Shown piece by piece: positions 13,070 to 25,540 of a stretch of 64,000 nucleotides of DNA (position 1 is its first letter; the number at the start of each line of letters is the position of its first letter). Where the stretch lies: the NCBI GenBank assembly GCA_030549495.1, contig JAUIRK010000898.1, forward strand, positions 310,001 through 374,000, read 5' to 3'. A model generated the notes under the pieces. The model did not search any database and was not told the origin of the DNA. It saw only the letters and a program-made list of their open reading frames with translations. The stretch is from Nectonema munidae. Taxonomy: Eukaryota; Nematomorpha; Nectonematoida; Nectonematidae. Both the position numbers and the translations under genes were made by a program.

Positions 13070-13900
13070 CATACTTTGGATCCATTATCCTTGACATTGA
13101 AAAACAGTTGAAAGTGCAAGACCTTTTATGATGGTAGTCGGAGATCAGTTGAAACATAAAATCTTTCATCAAGGAAAGATGTAAAAAGTTGATTTACAAA
13201 ACACCGTGTTTCAAAAGTCGTAAGATTTGTATGTAACATTTTGTTTGTATAGATGTGTAACTTGAAAGATGGAGTTTTTAAAAGGTAGGGTGATGGATAC
13301 CTGTGCGAGCTTTGTAATTCAAACTTCAGAGTAAAGTAGAAGGCCATAGAAAGTAGCATGGAGTGGATAAACGTGTAAAGCAAAAATTTTAGGCATTTTT
13401 GATAAATTTGAGGTAGCTATAAAAGTTGATCATCATAAAAAGTAATATTGGTATGATGAAATTTAAGTTTGTTAAAAACTAAACGTAAAGCTTTTTTTGT
13501 ATACGATGAGATCTAAAAATTGAAAATGCTTACTTGCACCTTCTATTTCAATATTTGCGAATATGTCAAAACGACGCTTTAACATTGTTAAATGCGTAAC
13601 TTTCGTCTTACATTTATTTAAAAAGAGATTGTTCATGGTAACTTTTTTCAAATTTTCATTTAAAGATTTTCTTCTGATTCGACATCCAGACTTCGATCAA
13701 TAAGAATATTAGAGGTAAAGATTTCATTGATAACTATTTAAAATACTAAAGGACTAAATATTGATCCTTGAGGCACGCCAGAAGAAACCTCAGATTCATA
13801 TACGATTTCAAATTACAATTGGAGATTACATGAGTTCTACCAGAAAATTAATGGAAGAAAAATTTTAAATGCCTCTCACAAGATTTGAGATTATTAATTA
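13070..13900 (-). mobile_element. broken LINE (non-LTR) reverse transcriptase fragment
   Basis: The minus strand near 13770-13810 reads YESEVSSGVPQGSIFSPLVF, the reverse transcriptase block before the FADD motif in Jockey/CR1-type LINEs. The frame continues brokenly through KVTHL-like and YTKKALRLVFNKLKF-like blocks, then an 85-codon open stretch at 13126-13383. No endonuclease domain is visible to the right, so the copy is 5'-truncated and carries several stops. The clade (Jockey, CR1 or related) is not determined. Confidence 0.75.
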
Positions 13901-14881
13901 TAAGCTACAGTGTCAAATAAGCGACTTAATTCAGGCTTTTTTTAATTAAAAAATATAAGGAAATAAATTTATAAATATAAATCACTCCATAAATATTTGA
14001 ATATAGTTTTTTTAGGTTGTTTGAAGCGTAACTTTTAAAAATGTTATTTTCTATGTATCTATGAACTTTTATTTGACAAAAAAAATCAGTTTGTTTAGTG
14101 TCCACTTTAATAAGCTCAATTTTTTCATCATTTTTTAACACATAATCTTTCTAGGTGCTTAAAAATCAAAAATATTTACCTATCAAAGATCAAATTTCAA
14201 AGGTTAAAATCTGCTATTTGATTATATCAAAACCGACATAAACTATATAATTATGATAATGTCTCTTTGTAAAATATATCCACATTTATTGATTATTTAC
14301 TTTATTCTCTGTATTTAAAATATTTCATGGAAAGAGGTCCTTGAGATTATCTTTAAATTCTTAAATGGTCAATAACTGAAAAAGCTAAGAACTCCTTTGG
14401 AAGAAGATTTCCAAAATTCTTGATTGGAGATCACTCTCTTTCTTTCTTCGGGAAGATCTCAAAATTCGCACATTTAATTTTGAAGTCGTTTAATAGTTTA
14501 CCAAAGCTAGTGCATCACATAGTACAGTTAGACGATGATAAATTCTGTTAATATGCTCCTTACTCTTCGCATACCTTTTGCACTTTTTGAAAATTTAGCG
14601 AGGATTCGTACAGTGTGCTCCAAAAGGATGGAACAATGCGTGTACTTTGTTGGCATGATTAATTAGGTTTCCTGGAAACAATAGTATGTTGTGTTTTCGA
14701 GAGTGATGCATATCTACAAAAGCTTAGTTCTTACTATCTCGAGTGAATTAATGATGGATCAAATAGTTTAATTCTGTACTAATGCTAATTGCACAAGTAC
14801 AACCATTTCTGCGACATTTAATTTGACGTGAATTTAACTTCTTCAAAGTTTTCTTTACAAGTATATCCAAATGGCTTAGAT
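13901..14881. other. unassigned AT-rich sequence
   Basis: No gene, RNA or terminus is supported. It could be more LINE sequence too diverged to recognise by eye. Confidence 0.3.
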
Positions 14882-15062
14882 CAGCGTTTTTCAAGCTTTT
14901 CTTACTGCGACCCATAGCAACAACCACCATTTGCATCGCGACCCACAATACTTAGGTGTAATAAGACAAATTCTGTTCACTAGGTTCCCTTTTTTGGCAC
15001 GACCAATTTTATTTTTCACTCGACCCAGTGAAGGGTCGGGACCAACACTTTGAAAAACGCTG
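14882..15062. mobile_element. hAT MITE, 181 bp, with perfect 8-bp target duplication
   Basis: The inverted ends CAGCGTTTTTCAA and TTGAAAAACGCTG are bounded by GCTTAGAT on both sides (14874-14881 and 15063-15070). The interior contains GCGACCCA, CGACCCAGTGAAGGGTCG and a CACAATACTTAGGTGTAATA segment shared with the copy at 54575-54826. There is no coding capacity. Confidence 0.9.
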
Positions 15063-15160
15063 GCTTAGATGGACTAAAGTCTGGTCAAATTAACCAGTTG
15101 AGGAATTTTTAAAATTATTTGCGTGCTTTCTTTTTTAATGAAATTTTATATAAAAACCTG

Positions 15161-15285
15161 TCTATAGCGGTCAGTCACGTGACTCTATAAAATTAACCGT
15201 TGTGGAGAGGTGACCATTCTCTAAGTGTCAGTCTTTTATCTTTATAAGTCAAAATGGTATATTTTGAAGTCACCGCTATAGACAG
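15161..15285. mobile_element. small inverted-repeat element, pogo/Tigger-like ends
   Basis: CTGTCTATAGCGGTCA at about 15161 is inverted as TCACCGCTATAGACAG at about 15270-15285. A further GATCGCTATTTAAAGGTGACA follows outside. The phrase resembles the multi-GGTCA ends of pogo/Tigger elements. No target duplication was fixed. An ATT microsatellite at about 15370-15390 lies just beyond. Confidence 0.45.
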
Positions 15286-16530
15286 CTGATCGCTATTTAA
15301 AGGTGACACCAAGGCAGGTTTATTTTTCTTTTCTTGATACACCGGTTTACCACTGTTCTTGGAAGGGTTAATTATTATTATTATTGATTTATTCACAAAA
15401 TATTTCTATCACAGAAAGATAAAGTATCAGCCTTTCAATCTCACAACCTCAGAGCAGCAAACTTCGATTCATTTTTGTCTTCATTCTGATTGCGTACCAT
15501 ATCGATCAAGTATTTCTTCATTTCATCAGCTTTCTTGAAGATTTTTTGTAGAAATGTTTTTCCAGTTACAAATATCATAGCTATTGCTAAATTGTTATGC
15601 ATTCTTGTGGAGATTAAATTTCATTAATATCACCATAATTTCGTCATCTCTTTTATCTTCACCATAATTGTACTCTCGAATCGCTCTCAATATCCAGGGT
15701 TGTTGAAATAGATACAAAAAATGGGAGCTTTATTTTCACAGCATCTTCTTCTCTTAGAAGTATGGACAGTGAGATTTCATGTAGATTTGTCTGTAAATAA
15801 CCTACTTTGGCCTTGCTTTGGAGTTGTATGCACTCATAAAATAACTAGTAACGGTTACTAAAAGTGTCTAGTAAATTTACTGTACATTACTACAGCTATA
15901 ATATACTTTACTATTTTTGCTCTAGTAATAGATTAGTAAATTTATCTAGTAAATGAACTAACTATTATTAATTAAATAGTTAATATAACTACAGTATAAA
16001 AATTTTAAACAAAATATGTTTATGTGAAATATAAGAAAATTTATTTGAAAATAATTTTAAATGATTTAAGTCGGGCACATTGCGAAAATTTTTTTGTTTG
16101 AAAGTTTTATGAAAATCTAGTTAAATTTATTAAATTTCAACTTTATCATATATTAGTTTAACAAAATGTAAAAGGATAAAATAATTTGTTTGCAAATCTT
16201 GTAATTAAATTTTTTTCCTTTAAACCAAAATTTAAATTTACCAAATTTTGTGGTATAAATATTCATACTTTAATGATATATTATGGTATTTCTGGAGCAT
16301 GCTCCTCATACTACTCATAACTGCAAAAGATATACCAGTGCTTTTTTTTTAAGAGTGGCTTAGTTTTGTCACAAAAATGTCTTTTGCATCAAATGTACAA
16401 GCTATGCTCCTTTTTGTAGTACTATAAGAATTTTATTTATAGAAAAAGAAATGTATTTTGTTGTAAGCAGTCGCATGTTGCATTTTTTTACACATCTAAA
16501 TTTCTATTCGCCATTATCATAATTATTTTG

Positions 16531-16532
<2 letters not shown>
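15286..16532. other. unassigned AT-rich sequence
   Basis: There is no gene. Bases 15840-15985 are rich in CTAGTAA/TTACTAG words and look like a decayed simple or inverted repeat. Confidence 0.3.

Positions 16533-16568
<36 letters not shown>
16533..16568 (+). repeat. (CA)18 microsatellite
   Basis: Eighteen uninterrupted CA units are visible directly in the sequence. Confidence 0.98.
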
Positions 16569-16572
<4 letters not shown>

Positions 16573-16669
16573 TTTACATATACTAAATTTTTTGTCCGTA
16601 AAATAGAAAAAAGTAAACGAGCATCTTTCTCATTGGCAAATGCCCTCTTATCTAGAATAAGAGAAAACG

Positions 16670-17560
16670 ATTTCAGTGAAAACTAAAATATTGAAAATGA
16701 GGAATTGAACTTTGATCAATCTTATTGTTAACTAAATTCAGCACGATTAGATGGTGTTCAGAGTGTGAATCAAAGAGAAATTTATATATTCGTTGAAAAG
16801 AATAATGAAGATTATTATTATGAAGAATATGTTGGAAATTATATGTAGGAGAAATTGGTGAAAATAATGAAGATCCAGAGAACTCATTGTCGAAAGAAGA
16901 GATCAAGTATTCTAAGGATCCATCTTTAGTTCGGTCTTATTCAAGGATTCACAAATCAAAGAGTCAACGATGTCATTAAACTACGTTCATGAAAATTGTA
17001 AGAAAACTTATCCATCGTTTATGAAATGATTTTCGCTTGATGAGCTCGAAAAAAATGGACAAATTAGACACATTCAGAGAGGTTTAGACTATCTATCAAT
17101 AAGACTTGTTGCTATGTTTGATCCCAGAAAGTACTCGGACTCTTGATGAACAGCTTTATGGATATAGAGGACATACACCGAGATGAAATTTCATTCCAAA
17201 GAAGCCAAGAAAATATGGCATCAAAAAACTAAATTTATAACATTTTACATCTAAAGCGTTACTATTTGATAACAAATTCTTACATAAACAATGAATACAT
17301 CGCATACCACAACATGGAGTAGCCTGTATAACTAGGGTAGTATTTATACTGTACGATTGAGGGTTAAATGTGATACAATTGTAAATTGAGTTCATGAAAT
17401 TTTCAATGTATTAAATGCTTATGATTTGGTGATACTACCAAATTTTGCAAAAGAAAAGTAAGGTGCTGCTTATTGTGCTTCAGATAGGCACACTTATAAA
17501 GATTGTAATTGGAAAAAGGTGCAAGATAATAGTAACAATGTCAATCATTTTCCTTGTAGT
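16670..17560 (+). mobile_element. broken piggyBac transposase fragment
   Basis: Recognisable plus-strand blocks are KNGQIRHIQRGLDYLSIRL at about 17050-17110 and TLDEQLYGYRGHTPR with FIPKKPRKYGIK at about 17140-17225. The latter is the piggyBac core DEQL...FR...YIPNKPxKYGIK. Many stops interrupt it and no C-terminal half is legible. It is closer in wording to the copy at 20.8-22.3 kb than to that at 10.7 kb. Confidence 0.7.
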
Positions 17561-17801
17561 TTGAACTGTCCTTTGGTTAAAAAAAATGTAGAATACACTA
17601 AATCAATAACATCTTTTTCTAATCATGATGAATGTACATGATTTAGTCATTTCTATCAGCAGGCATGATTTGACTCTGATTTGTTTGATTGTGCTTATTT
17701 CAAAGATCTTTGAAAATTTTGATCCTTATACTTTTCCTACCTTAGTTAGTTGTTTGAATTTATATAAATTTAATCTTATAAGTCTTAATTGCCATTTTAG
17801 C

Positions 17802-17930
17802 GGGCGTGAGTAAGTTTGGTTAGATACTGGGTTTTGATAATTCAAGGTTTTGCATTCGATCCCGCATCAAGCCTACTTTCTTCATAGTTCGATACAAGCG
17901 CGTGATTGTGCCTTTTCGATGAAAACACCC
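17802..17930 (+). repeat. SINE family 2 (tRNA-derived), copy 1
   Basis: It starts GGGCGTGAGTAAGTTTGGTT with a box A-like TGGTTAGATACTGG. A box B-like GCATTCGATCC follows, then a conserved body CATAGTTCGATACAAGCG and TTTTCGATGAAAACACC. Related copies in reverse orientation are at 45801-46650 (interrupted), 55196-55321 and 62262-62368. The spaced A and B boxes imply origin from a tRNA gene transcribed by RNA polymerase III. Confidence 0.75.
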
Positions 17931-18173
17931 CACGGTACCTTTACCTTAATGTATAATCTTTCAGAGCTAAATACGGCTCTCTATTAGGATTACTTAGCAT
18001 TTTCTCTCCCAATACTCTTTCCCCCCTTATATATTATTTGTTTACAAGAAACATGGGTTTCTGTTAAATTTTTAATATCTATAATATCGAGAGCCATCAT
18101 TTTATATCAATGTCTACTTCATTAAACTCTCATTCTGGATGAGCCTTTTATATCCATAAAAGCTTCAGGTATA
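17931..18173. other. unassigned sequence
   Basis: Nothing identifiable lies between the SINE and the hAT element. Confidence 0.3.
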
Positions 18174-18181
18174 CTATAGGC

Positions 18182-18540
18182 CGCAGAGGTCGGGAACCTT
18201 TTTGACTAAAAGAGCCCAAAAAAGACCTATTTTAAAATCTAATCCTCTGAGAGCCATATATATTTTTAAATACTGATTACAACTAAATGGAAAAAGAAGA
18301 CCAACAATTTTATAGTATAATAAGACTCTGAATTTATTTTAAACAACATTGTTTTATCGAAGTTATTTAAATACGCAAAGTCTGCATCATCATCAGCTTT
18401 ATTTGTGTCGTCGTGATTCGTAGTGATGACGAAATGAGAGTGTAGAATTGGCAAGAAGGATAAGCATTATCGCAATACCTCCCTTTATTATCTGAGAGCC
18501 AGATGGAGTCATCAAAAGAGCCATAGGTTCCCGACCCGTT
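18182..18540. mobile_element. hAT MITE, about 359 bp
   Basis: The ends CGCAGAGGTCGGGAACC and GGTTCCCGACCCGTT are inverted, and both are followed inward by AGAGCC-type motifs. Flanks CTATAGGC (18174-18181) and CTATAGGG (18541-18548) form an 8-bp target duplication with one mismatch. The interior carries no transposase. Confidence 0.85.
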
Positions 18541-18559
18541 CTATAGGGGATCACCGGGA

Positions 18560-19460
18560 CCAAGAAAAGTCAAAAAGTCGATTTTTTTAAGAAGAAGAAG
18601 AAAAAAATTTATTATTTTTAGTAAAACTTAAAGAGAAAAGTGAACATAGATGTAATAGGTAATAATATAAAAAATATAGAAGAGAATAATAAAGTGATCA
18701 CTAAAATGAAATAGGCGAATGCCATTTAATGCCAATTTTTTTAAAAGAACAAAAAGTCACTGTAAACCAATTTTAAATTACTATGAACTATATTTTTTCT
18801 GTTTTTTAGATTTTTTAGGCAAATGAAGCAAAAAAAAAATTTTTTAAGTCAATAAAAAGTCAACAATTAATTTTGAGTAAAACTGTTTTAAAGGAAAAGC
18901 AAAAATGAAGATATTTTCAATGATTATTTCATCTTCAATTAGTAAATATGATTCAAAACTTGAAGTTGCACTTTTATTTCCAATGATTTTATTTTCATCA
19001 TAAATTTATTTTTAATTTTGTTGTTGAATAAAAAGCTGAAATAAAGTAAGGAAAATATAAAAATAAAAACTTCGAATAAAACATCCTTTAAAAAATTTCG
19101 AAAATACACACTCCTTTCGAAAAAAAGACAATAAAGTCAAAAAAATAAATCAAAAAAACAAAGAATCACGGTGAAGCAATTTTAAACTAGTTTTAACTAT
19201 TTTTTGTTCTCTTTTTTTGAAATTTTTTAAGTCATAATGTTGAAAAAAAAGTTTTTTAGTGAAACAAAATTTAAAAACGATCCCTAAACAACGAAAAATA
19301 TTAAATATTACTTTAAAACTATAGTTATTTATCTCAAAATTTTAATTTTTTTATTAATCTAATATGATCTAAGAAATGGATCTTAATTAAAAAACGTCAT
19401 CAAAAATTTCTTTCAATAAGTCAAAAAATAGAATTTTTTAGCGCAAAAATTGTTTGCTCT
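18560..19460 (+). repeat. AT-rich tract with repeated AAAAAGTCAA phrases
   Basis: Phrases such as AAAAAGTCGATTTTT, AAAGTCAACAATTAA and GACAATAAAGTCAAAAAAA recur over 0.9 kb. They are probably related to the dispersed repeat at 4.72, 34.0, 34.8 and 56.04 kb. There is no coding capacity. Confidence 0.45.
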
Positions 19461-20207
19461 GTATGTTAATAGTAAATGTTAAAAGATTTTTCAATTCCGG
19501 TTTCTTTAAGATCTTCATAGAGATTGTACAAATACTCAGGAAATAGAAAATTTTTAGAGACAATTAGAATCATTCTTAGTAAATTACAAATATGATAATA
19601 TATGATTAATTTATTTCTGAGTGATTTAAATCTTGATCTTTTTAAAATTTGGAATAATAAATATATTTAACTATTTTCTTATATTTCGCTGCCTAATCAC
19701 TTTGAAACAACAATTTCTAAATATACTTGCTTTGCTCTAGTAAAAAATATATTTTTTCGAACCATTTTTATACTCATAATTGTCATAATCTGAATGTTTA
19801 TATTTCGGATCATGTACTTATTATTGTTTCTTGAGTTTAATGAATATACTATCTTTTCTAAGGAAATATTTGATAAGAATTATTTTATCAAAGCAGTTAC
19901 AGAATTTGGCCGTTATTTACATTTTTTAAATCTTTTTACTATTTTGACGACTTTTTTTAATAATAGTTAACAAATTGGTAACCTTGTGAAAAGTAGACCT
20001 CAAATCATGATGCATTGATTGGCATTTCAATCATTAGTTTGATTCGTTGCGGATAATCAAGAGTTATGATGTATACAAAGAGTTATGAATGCATGATCTC
20101 TCTGTGATTATGCCAAATACATTGTAGCACATACTGTAAATGAAGAAATTTTTGCGTAGTGTTATTTTTCCGAGCAATCATATATATTTTTTTGTGTAGG
20201 CGCTTCA
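19461..20207. other. unassigned AT-rich sequence
   Basis: I see no supported feature here. Confidence 0.3.
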
Positions 20208-20338
20208 GCCCATTTAAGGCCAAGCAAAGCAGACGATATCTAAAAAAACGCAGACGATTTATATTCAAAGTCATTGAAAAAAGCAGACGAAGATGAAATT
20301 ACTTATGTTCCAAAATAGGAACATTGGCCGTAAATGGG
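20208..20338. mobile_element. piggyBac-type MITE
   Basis: The left end GCCCATTTAAGGCCAAG is inverted by CATTGGCCGTAAATGGG on the right. TTAA follows at 20339-20342 and a TTCA relic precedes. The right half (CAAAGTCATTGAAAAAAGC, then GACGAAGATGAAATTACTT) is shared with 39932-40003, which also ends in GG plus TTAA. Confidence 0.7.
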
Positions 20339-20779
20339 TTAATATATTCGCGAAAATTTCATTATTTATAGTGAGATCAATATTTTTGCTTCTTTTGTGT
20401 CGAGTGCTGATGAAATTTTAAGAATCCGAACTTTCTTTTGGTCTCAATATATCTCGCAGGCCGATACATTGTAAATTATATGAATAAACGAAAAAATCAA
20501 TTCACGAGAAAATATTTAAACACAAGTTATTCTTTCCACAATAAAATATTTTTTACAGAAATTATTATCATCAGTAAAATTTTTGGATTTATTGTTTCTT
20601 TCACTATTTTATCTGTTAGATACATTGCGATCGTAAGTGTTACATTTTTAATATGTGAAATTTTAATTTCACATGAAATTGTTTATTATAATTATTTTAA
20701 ATATTATTTTTTATCGTATTTTAGTAATATAAGTTTTCATAGACTCAATATGTAAGAAAATATAGATGAGCAAATTTTC

Positions 20780-22300
20780 AATCTTTTTATCCAAAGTGAA
20801 AGTTAAAATGAATCTTTTTTAAAAAGTGATTCTGAAGATATTGAGAACGAAAATGATGCATTTGTTGGTAAAAATGAAAAAAATTATATAGAAAAATTCA
20901 ACAAAAGATGCAATAGAAAACCTCATAATATTTTGACCAGATTACCATGTAGATATATTTTGTGTTATTTCATATGAGCGGCTTCACGGCCTTTTGAAAT
21001 ACACAGTCCCTTATTAGTTTTGTAAATTTATAACTATGACTTCTCATAAAAGATGAATATAATTACAAATAAAGTTCTTCTTCTTTTTCTTGTGGAAAAG
21101 CAAAAGCTACAAATAATCCTATAGAAAATTGGAGCAGCTTATTTGATTTAGATATATTGAATGAAACAATGTAGTATACAAATCTATATATAAAAAAGAA
21201 TGCTGATAAATTTTGCCGAGAAAGAGATGCAAAGCTTATAGATATCATTGAGTTGAACGCTTTCATTATATTTATCTGGTGTATTACATAGCAAGAGGCA
21301 AAAACTCTGGAAGATATTTGGGAAATTTATTGGGCCGAAAAATTTAGATTAGTGATCTATTTGAAAAGTTTTAGATAGGCGAAAATGTAACAATAGATGA
21401 AAAACTTGATCGATTTAGAAGAAATTATCAATTTCAAAAAACATAATCCTTCTAAACCAAGAAAATATTGTATAACATTTTTGGTTTAGTTGACGCTTAC
21501 GTTTTTATATACTTATAATATGGAAGCGTATCTCGGCTCACAATCTGAAGGAAAGTATATAAAGTTGACAATAAACAAATTAGAGCCTTCTAGTATATAA
21601 CAGCGGGATAACTGGTTTACCAATTTTGATTTAGTCATGTTTTTAGTTCAAAAAAAGTTGTCATATGTTGTAACTATAAAAAAAATAAGGTAGAATTACC
21701 TAGAGAATTTGTTGCAAAAAAATAGGAGCAATTTTCGAGTTTATTTCGTTTTCACCAAGTTTGTACATTGGTATCCTATGTAGCAAAAAAATATAGAAAT
21801 GCTATTTTGATTATGAGTTTACATGATGGCGATGAAATCGATAGATCGTACAGAAAAAAAAGTAATTTTAGATTAGTTTTTATAATATAGAATGAAATCT
21901 GGGATAGATGTGGATAAAATGCATGAAAGTTATAATGTTACTCGAAATACATAGAGATGGCGAATGATTGTTTTTTTCCCAATCGAGAATATAGGCGCAA
22001 TAAAGGCCCACGTGTTAAATATGTTTAATGAAATAAAATATTCTAGTAGAAAACAGTTTTTGAAAATGTTATCCAGCCAAATGACAGAAGAGCACTTGAA
22101 AAGAAGAAATGAAAATAAAGTAGGAATGCCTTTTGCAAAACTATCGCAAATATACTCTTTCGCAAATTCTATCATATTTGCAAATTTTTTGCAGAGAACA
22201 AGCATCTATCTCTATATAAATGTTAGTAAGGAAGAAGTCAAAATTTCCAATTCGACAAAATGAAATGATATTTGCCTTGCATCAATTACAAAAAACAAGA
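20780..22300 (+). mobile_element. broken piggyBac transposase gene (third copy)
   Basis: Legible blocks in order are KLIDIIELNAFIIFIW (about 21230), HNPSKPRKYCITF (21440), DNWFTNFDLVMFLVQKKLSY (21605-21665) and KMHESYNVTRNT with RWRMIVFFPIENIGAIKAHV (21918-22020). A 99-codon open stretch at 21964-22263 covers the end of the DDE domain and the linker. The order and wording are those of piggyBac transposases. Stops and frameshifts break the rest. The Cys-rich tail follows at 22303-22384. Confidence 0.8.
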
Positions 22301-22302
22301 TT

Positions 22303-22574
22303 GACAAAATACTATTGTTCAATTTGCAAAGTTCATTTGTACTTAGAACTTTCTTGATTTTGTCTGTGAAGCTTGCTTGATATCAACAAAAAATGATTAA
22401 TTTTGTTCATTCTATTTAAAAATGCAAATTCTTAAATATATAAATATACAATAAAATTAAATATATTTTATTATATAATAAATTTTTCTTTGATATCAAG
22501 CAAGTTTCACAATCAAATTGAGCATGTTCCACGCACAAATGAGGTTTGCAAATTGAGCAATAGAGTATTTTGTC
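22303..22574. repeat. inverted duplication of the piggyBac Cys-rich tail, arms about 82 bp
   Basis: Bases 22303-22384 on the plus strand and 22492-22574 on the minus strand are diverged copies of one sequence (GACAAAATACT...TTGCAAA...GCTTGCTTGATATC), separated by about 107 bp. The minus copy reads YCSICKPHLCVEHAQFDCETC, a piggyBac C-terminal Cys/His motif. Either two elements lie tail to tail or the end was duplicated in inversion. A transcript could fold into a long hairpin. Confidence 0.75.
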
Positions 22575-22619
22575 GCTTTTCTCATTCACATTTTTTCCAT
22601 ATTGAGCCAATGAAAATTT

Positions 22620-23489
22620 ATAAAACTAAAATAGGGTAAAAAAGAATATTTAAAATACATATATAAAAAATTTTATCAAAAATCTTATTTATAAATAAAA
22701 TTTTCAAGATTTAAAAATATTACACTTACAATCATAGTGAAAAAACAAATAAATCAATAATTTTGCTAATGATAATAATTTCTGTCGAAAAAGTTTTTGC
22801 TTTCGATAGAATAGCTTGGGTTACAATATTTTTTCGTGAATTGATTTTTTTGTATATTAATTTAATTTATAAATGTATCCATAAGATATATTGTGACTAA
22901 CGATTCACTAATTGTGTGATGGTTGTATTTCACAACATGTTGCTGAAAAAAGCTAAAGATATTTTATGAACAAGTATACGCTTCATACAGTTGTGCTTGA
23001 AGCAGGGCAAGGGTGCACGGAGAAAAAATATTTATATGTCTCTGTATACCTCAGTTAAACACAAAAATAAGATCATATGTAGCCGCTCTAATTAGAAAAC
23101 CTATCTAATTTGAAGTTGATAAACCTTCTTAAGTTCGTTTTTTACATAAAGTTTCAATAAGGTGTGCACTCAAACCGGTACAATAAAATCAAATTCGTTT
23201 TTTTAAATAGACTCCATGATCAATGTATTTTTAACATAGACAAATAAATAAAGTGGTGCAGAAATTTAGTACTAATCATCTTTTTTTTATTCTTCATTAC
23301 ACTCAAACTAATGATTGAAAGGCCAATCAATGCTATCACGATTTGAGGTCCGCTTTTAAGAAGCTTACCCTAATAAGGTAAGCTTTTAAATATTTTTGAT
23401 TCTGATGGGAGAAGCCTGTTCTTCCCTGTCAAGATGTCTTTTGAAAAACTTGACAAATGATTTTTTGAAAAAAAACTGTTTTTTACTAA
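22620..23489. other. unassigned AT-rich sequence
   Basis: I see no gene or identifiable repeat here. Confidence 0.3.
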
Positions 23490-24490
23490 TTCGAATGACA
23501 TTCATCAATTTTCACACTGTAGTGGCCAAAAAGGACTACAGAAATTAAAAACATGGACGATATTATATTAAAAAATTATTTAAAATTTTTAGCATCAATT
23601 TGGTAAAATTGATTGTCACTTTTAGACATTTTAAGAATCTAATTGCAAAAAATGATTCTGGAATTTAGACCGGCATGCATGATTTAGTATAAAAAGATGT
23701 ATTTTTTTTAATTTGAATAATATTCTTAGACAAAATTTTTATGCATAAACCACAAATTTGATTAACACTTTCAGAATTTTTCAGATCCTAATTACAAAAA
23801 TTGTGGTATGGAAATGAAGTCAAAATGATTGATTTAGTATATACATTATATTATTTAAAATTTGAATAATATTCTTGGATAAATTTTCACGCGTAAACCG
23901 TAAATATGATACAGACTTTTAGAAATTTTCACACTATAATTATGAAAACTGAGTCGAGAAATAAAATCAGCATGTTCGATTTATTTTAAAAAATATATTT
24001 TATTTAAAATGTGGATAAACGTTTTGGAAACACTTTCTTAGACGTAAACTGCGAATACTTTTAAACATTTTCAGATCTTAATTCCTAAAACTGAGTTGAG
24101 AAATGAAATCCCCATGATCGCTTTGATACGAAAAAATATACTTAAAATTTAATTTATATTTTTGGAGAAAAATTTCAGATGTAAACCACAAATTTGATTG
24201 GTACTTTTAGACACTTTGACACACTAATTGCAAAATTGAGTACGTAAATGAAATCTGTAAGATTGATTCAGCATAAAAATATAAATTTTATTTAAGATTT
24301 GAATAATATCCTTGGATACAATTTTTAGGCGAAACCACAAACTTGATTGACACTTTCATAATTTTTCACATCCTAATTGCGAAAATTGGGTCAGAAATAA
24401 AAACGGTATGGTCGATTTGGTATAAAAAAGTTAATTTTATTTAAAATTGGAATGAATTTTTTCGTAAGCAATTTTATCATCAATGAAAAT
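23490..24490 (+). repeat. degenerate satellite array, unit about 148 bp (array 2)
   Basis: The GCATGGTCGATTTGGTATAA core, diverged, occurs near 23550, 23674, 23822, 23960, 24111, 24256 and 24406, at spacings of 124-151 bp. Each unit also has TAAACCACAAATTTGATTG and CACTTTCAGAATTTT blocks. It is the same family and orientation as 2270-3335, 20 kb away. The unit length is close to a nucleosome repeat. Confidence 0.85.
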
Positions 24491-25365
24491 TTAGATTAAC
24501 ATTTTTTACAAAGTTTGCCATGTTTATTGGAAAAATATGTATATATAAATGTTATGTGTTACTACCAAAATATGCAGCTTGCGATATTAAGAAAAGTCAC
24601 TAATTTCGAAGGCATATAATTCAGCCAATTTTGTAGAAGTTTTAATTGAGGAAATCTAAAATTGGAGTTACGTCACTGATAGTTAATTGGTGAAAATAAT
24701 TATAGAGAAAAAATTTTCGGTACCTTTTTTTACGAAAATTATAAATTATCTTTTATTATAATTAGAGATGTATCAGATGCGAATTATCCGCAAAATTGTT
24801 TATATTTTCTTAACATCCTCATCCACAGATCATTTAAGTTTCAACATCCGAAATAAGATCTGCTCAATTTTCAAACATTCTTCTTTTTCTATAACCTGAA
24901 AGTTTTTTCGAAATTTTTCAATTTTTACTTTATCCAACATTTTTATGATAAGTACGTCTTTATGATAACACATATACATTGACATTTTCTCTCTAAATTT
25001 TTAAGAAATATAAAACTTGGGTTTGCTCAGAATAGCAATTATGATACCCGCTTCGCTTCAGCTAAAAAAATTAATCTTCACATTCGCATCTGCATCAGCT
25101 ATGATTTCAACTTTGATATCCGCATCCGCGGATACAAAAAATTTTAGATCCGATACATCTCCAATTATAAATCGATACATACACCAATTTTTTACGCAAG
25201 TTCAACTTTAATTTTGCTAAAAATTAACTGTGTTTTTCGTTTTCCCTTAACTATCTTCTATAGTTATTACATTTCACATTGTTACTTTTAATTTAACATT
25301 TTTGGCATATCCAATAATTAGGGTTGGGTAGCTGACTAGCAAAATTTAGTTTCATATAGTCATAT
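24491..25365. other. unassigned sequence with short imperfect repeats
   Basis: Phrases such as ATCCGCATCCGCGGATAC (about 25117) and repeated ATCTGCATC/ATCCGCATC words occur at 24.77-25.16 kb. The open frame at 25017-25211 lies in this low-complexity stretch and is not supported. Confidence 0.3.
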
Positions 25366-25520
25366 GTCGGCAGATGGCCTAATGGTAGGAGCGTAAGGTC
25401 TCGATCCAGATGGTCTGGGTTCGATTCCCGATAGTGACTATCCTTACCATATCTGCCCAGCTATGGAAGATTATTCTTTCCTATGGATGCGATATCGACA
25501 ACTAAAAAAATATATAGTAA
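25366..25520 (+). repeat. SINE family 1 (tRNA-derived), best copy
   Basis: Box A-like GATGGCCTAATGG (25373) and a perfect box B GGTTCGATTCC (about 25419) lie at tRNA spacing. A conserved body follows (ACCATATCTGCCCAGCTATG, then AAGATTATTCTT) and an A-rich end near 25516. A second box B-like GGTTCAAATCCC lies just after it at about 25527. Relatives are at 44208-44350 and 32494-32527. The body beyond the tRNA part marks it as a SINE and not a tRNA gene. Confidence 0.8.
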
Positions 25521-25540
25521 AGGTTTTCGGTTCAAATCCC

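Noticed and set aside
25366-25445. Intact tRNA gene
   Set aside because: The A and B boxes are good, but the acceptor ends do not pair convincingly and the sequence continues into a body shared by two other loci. It is a SINE.
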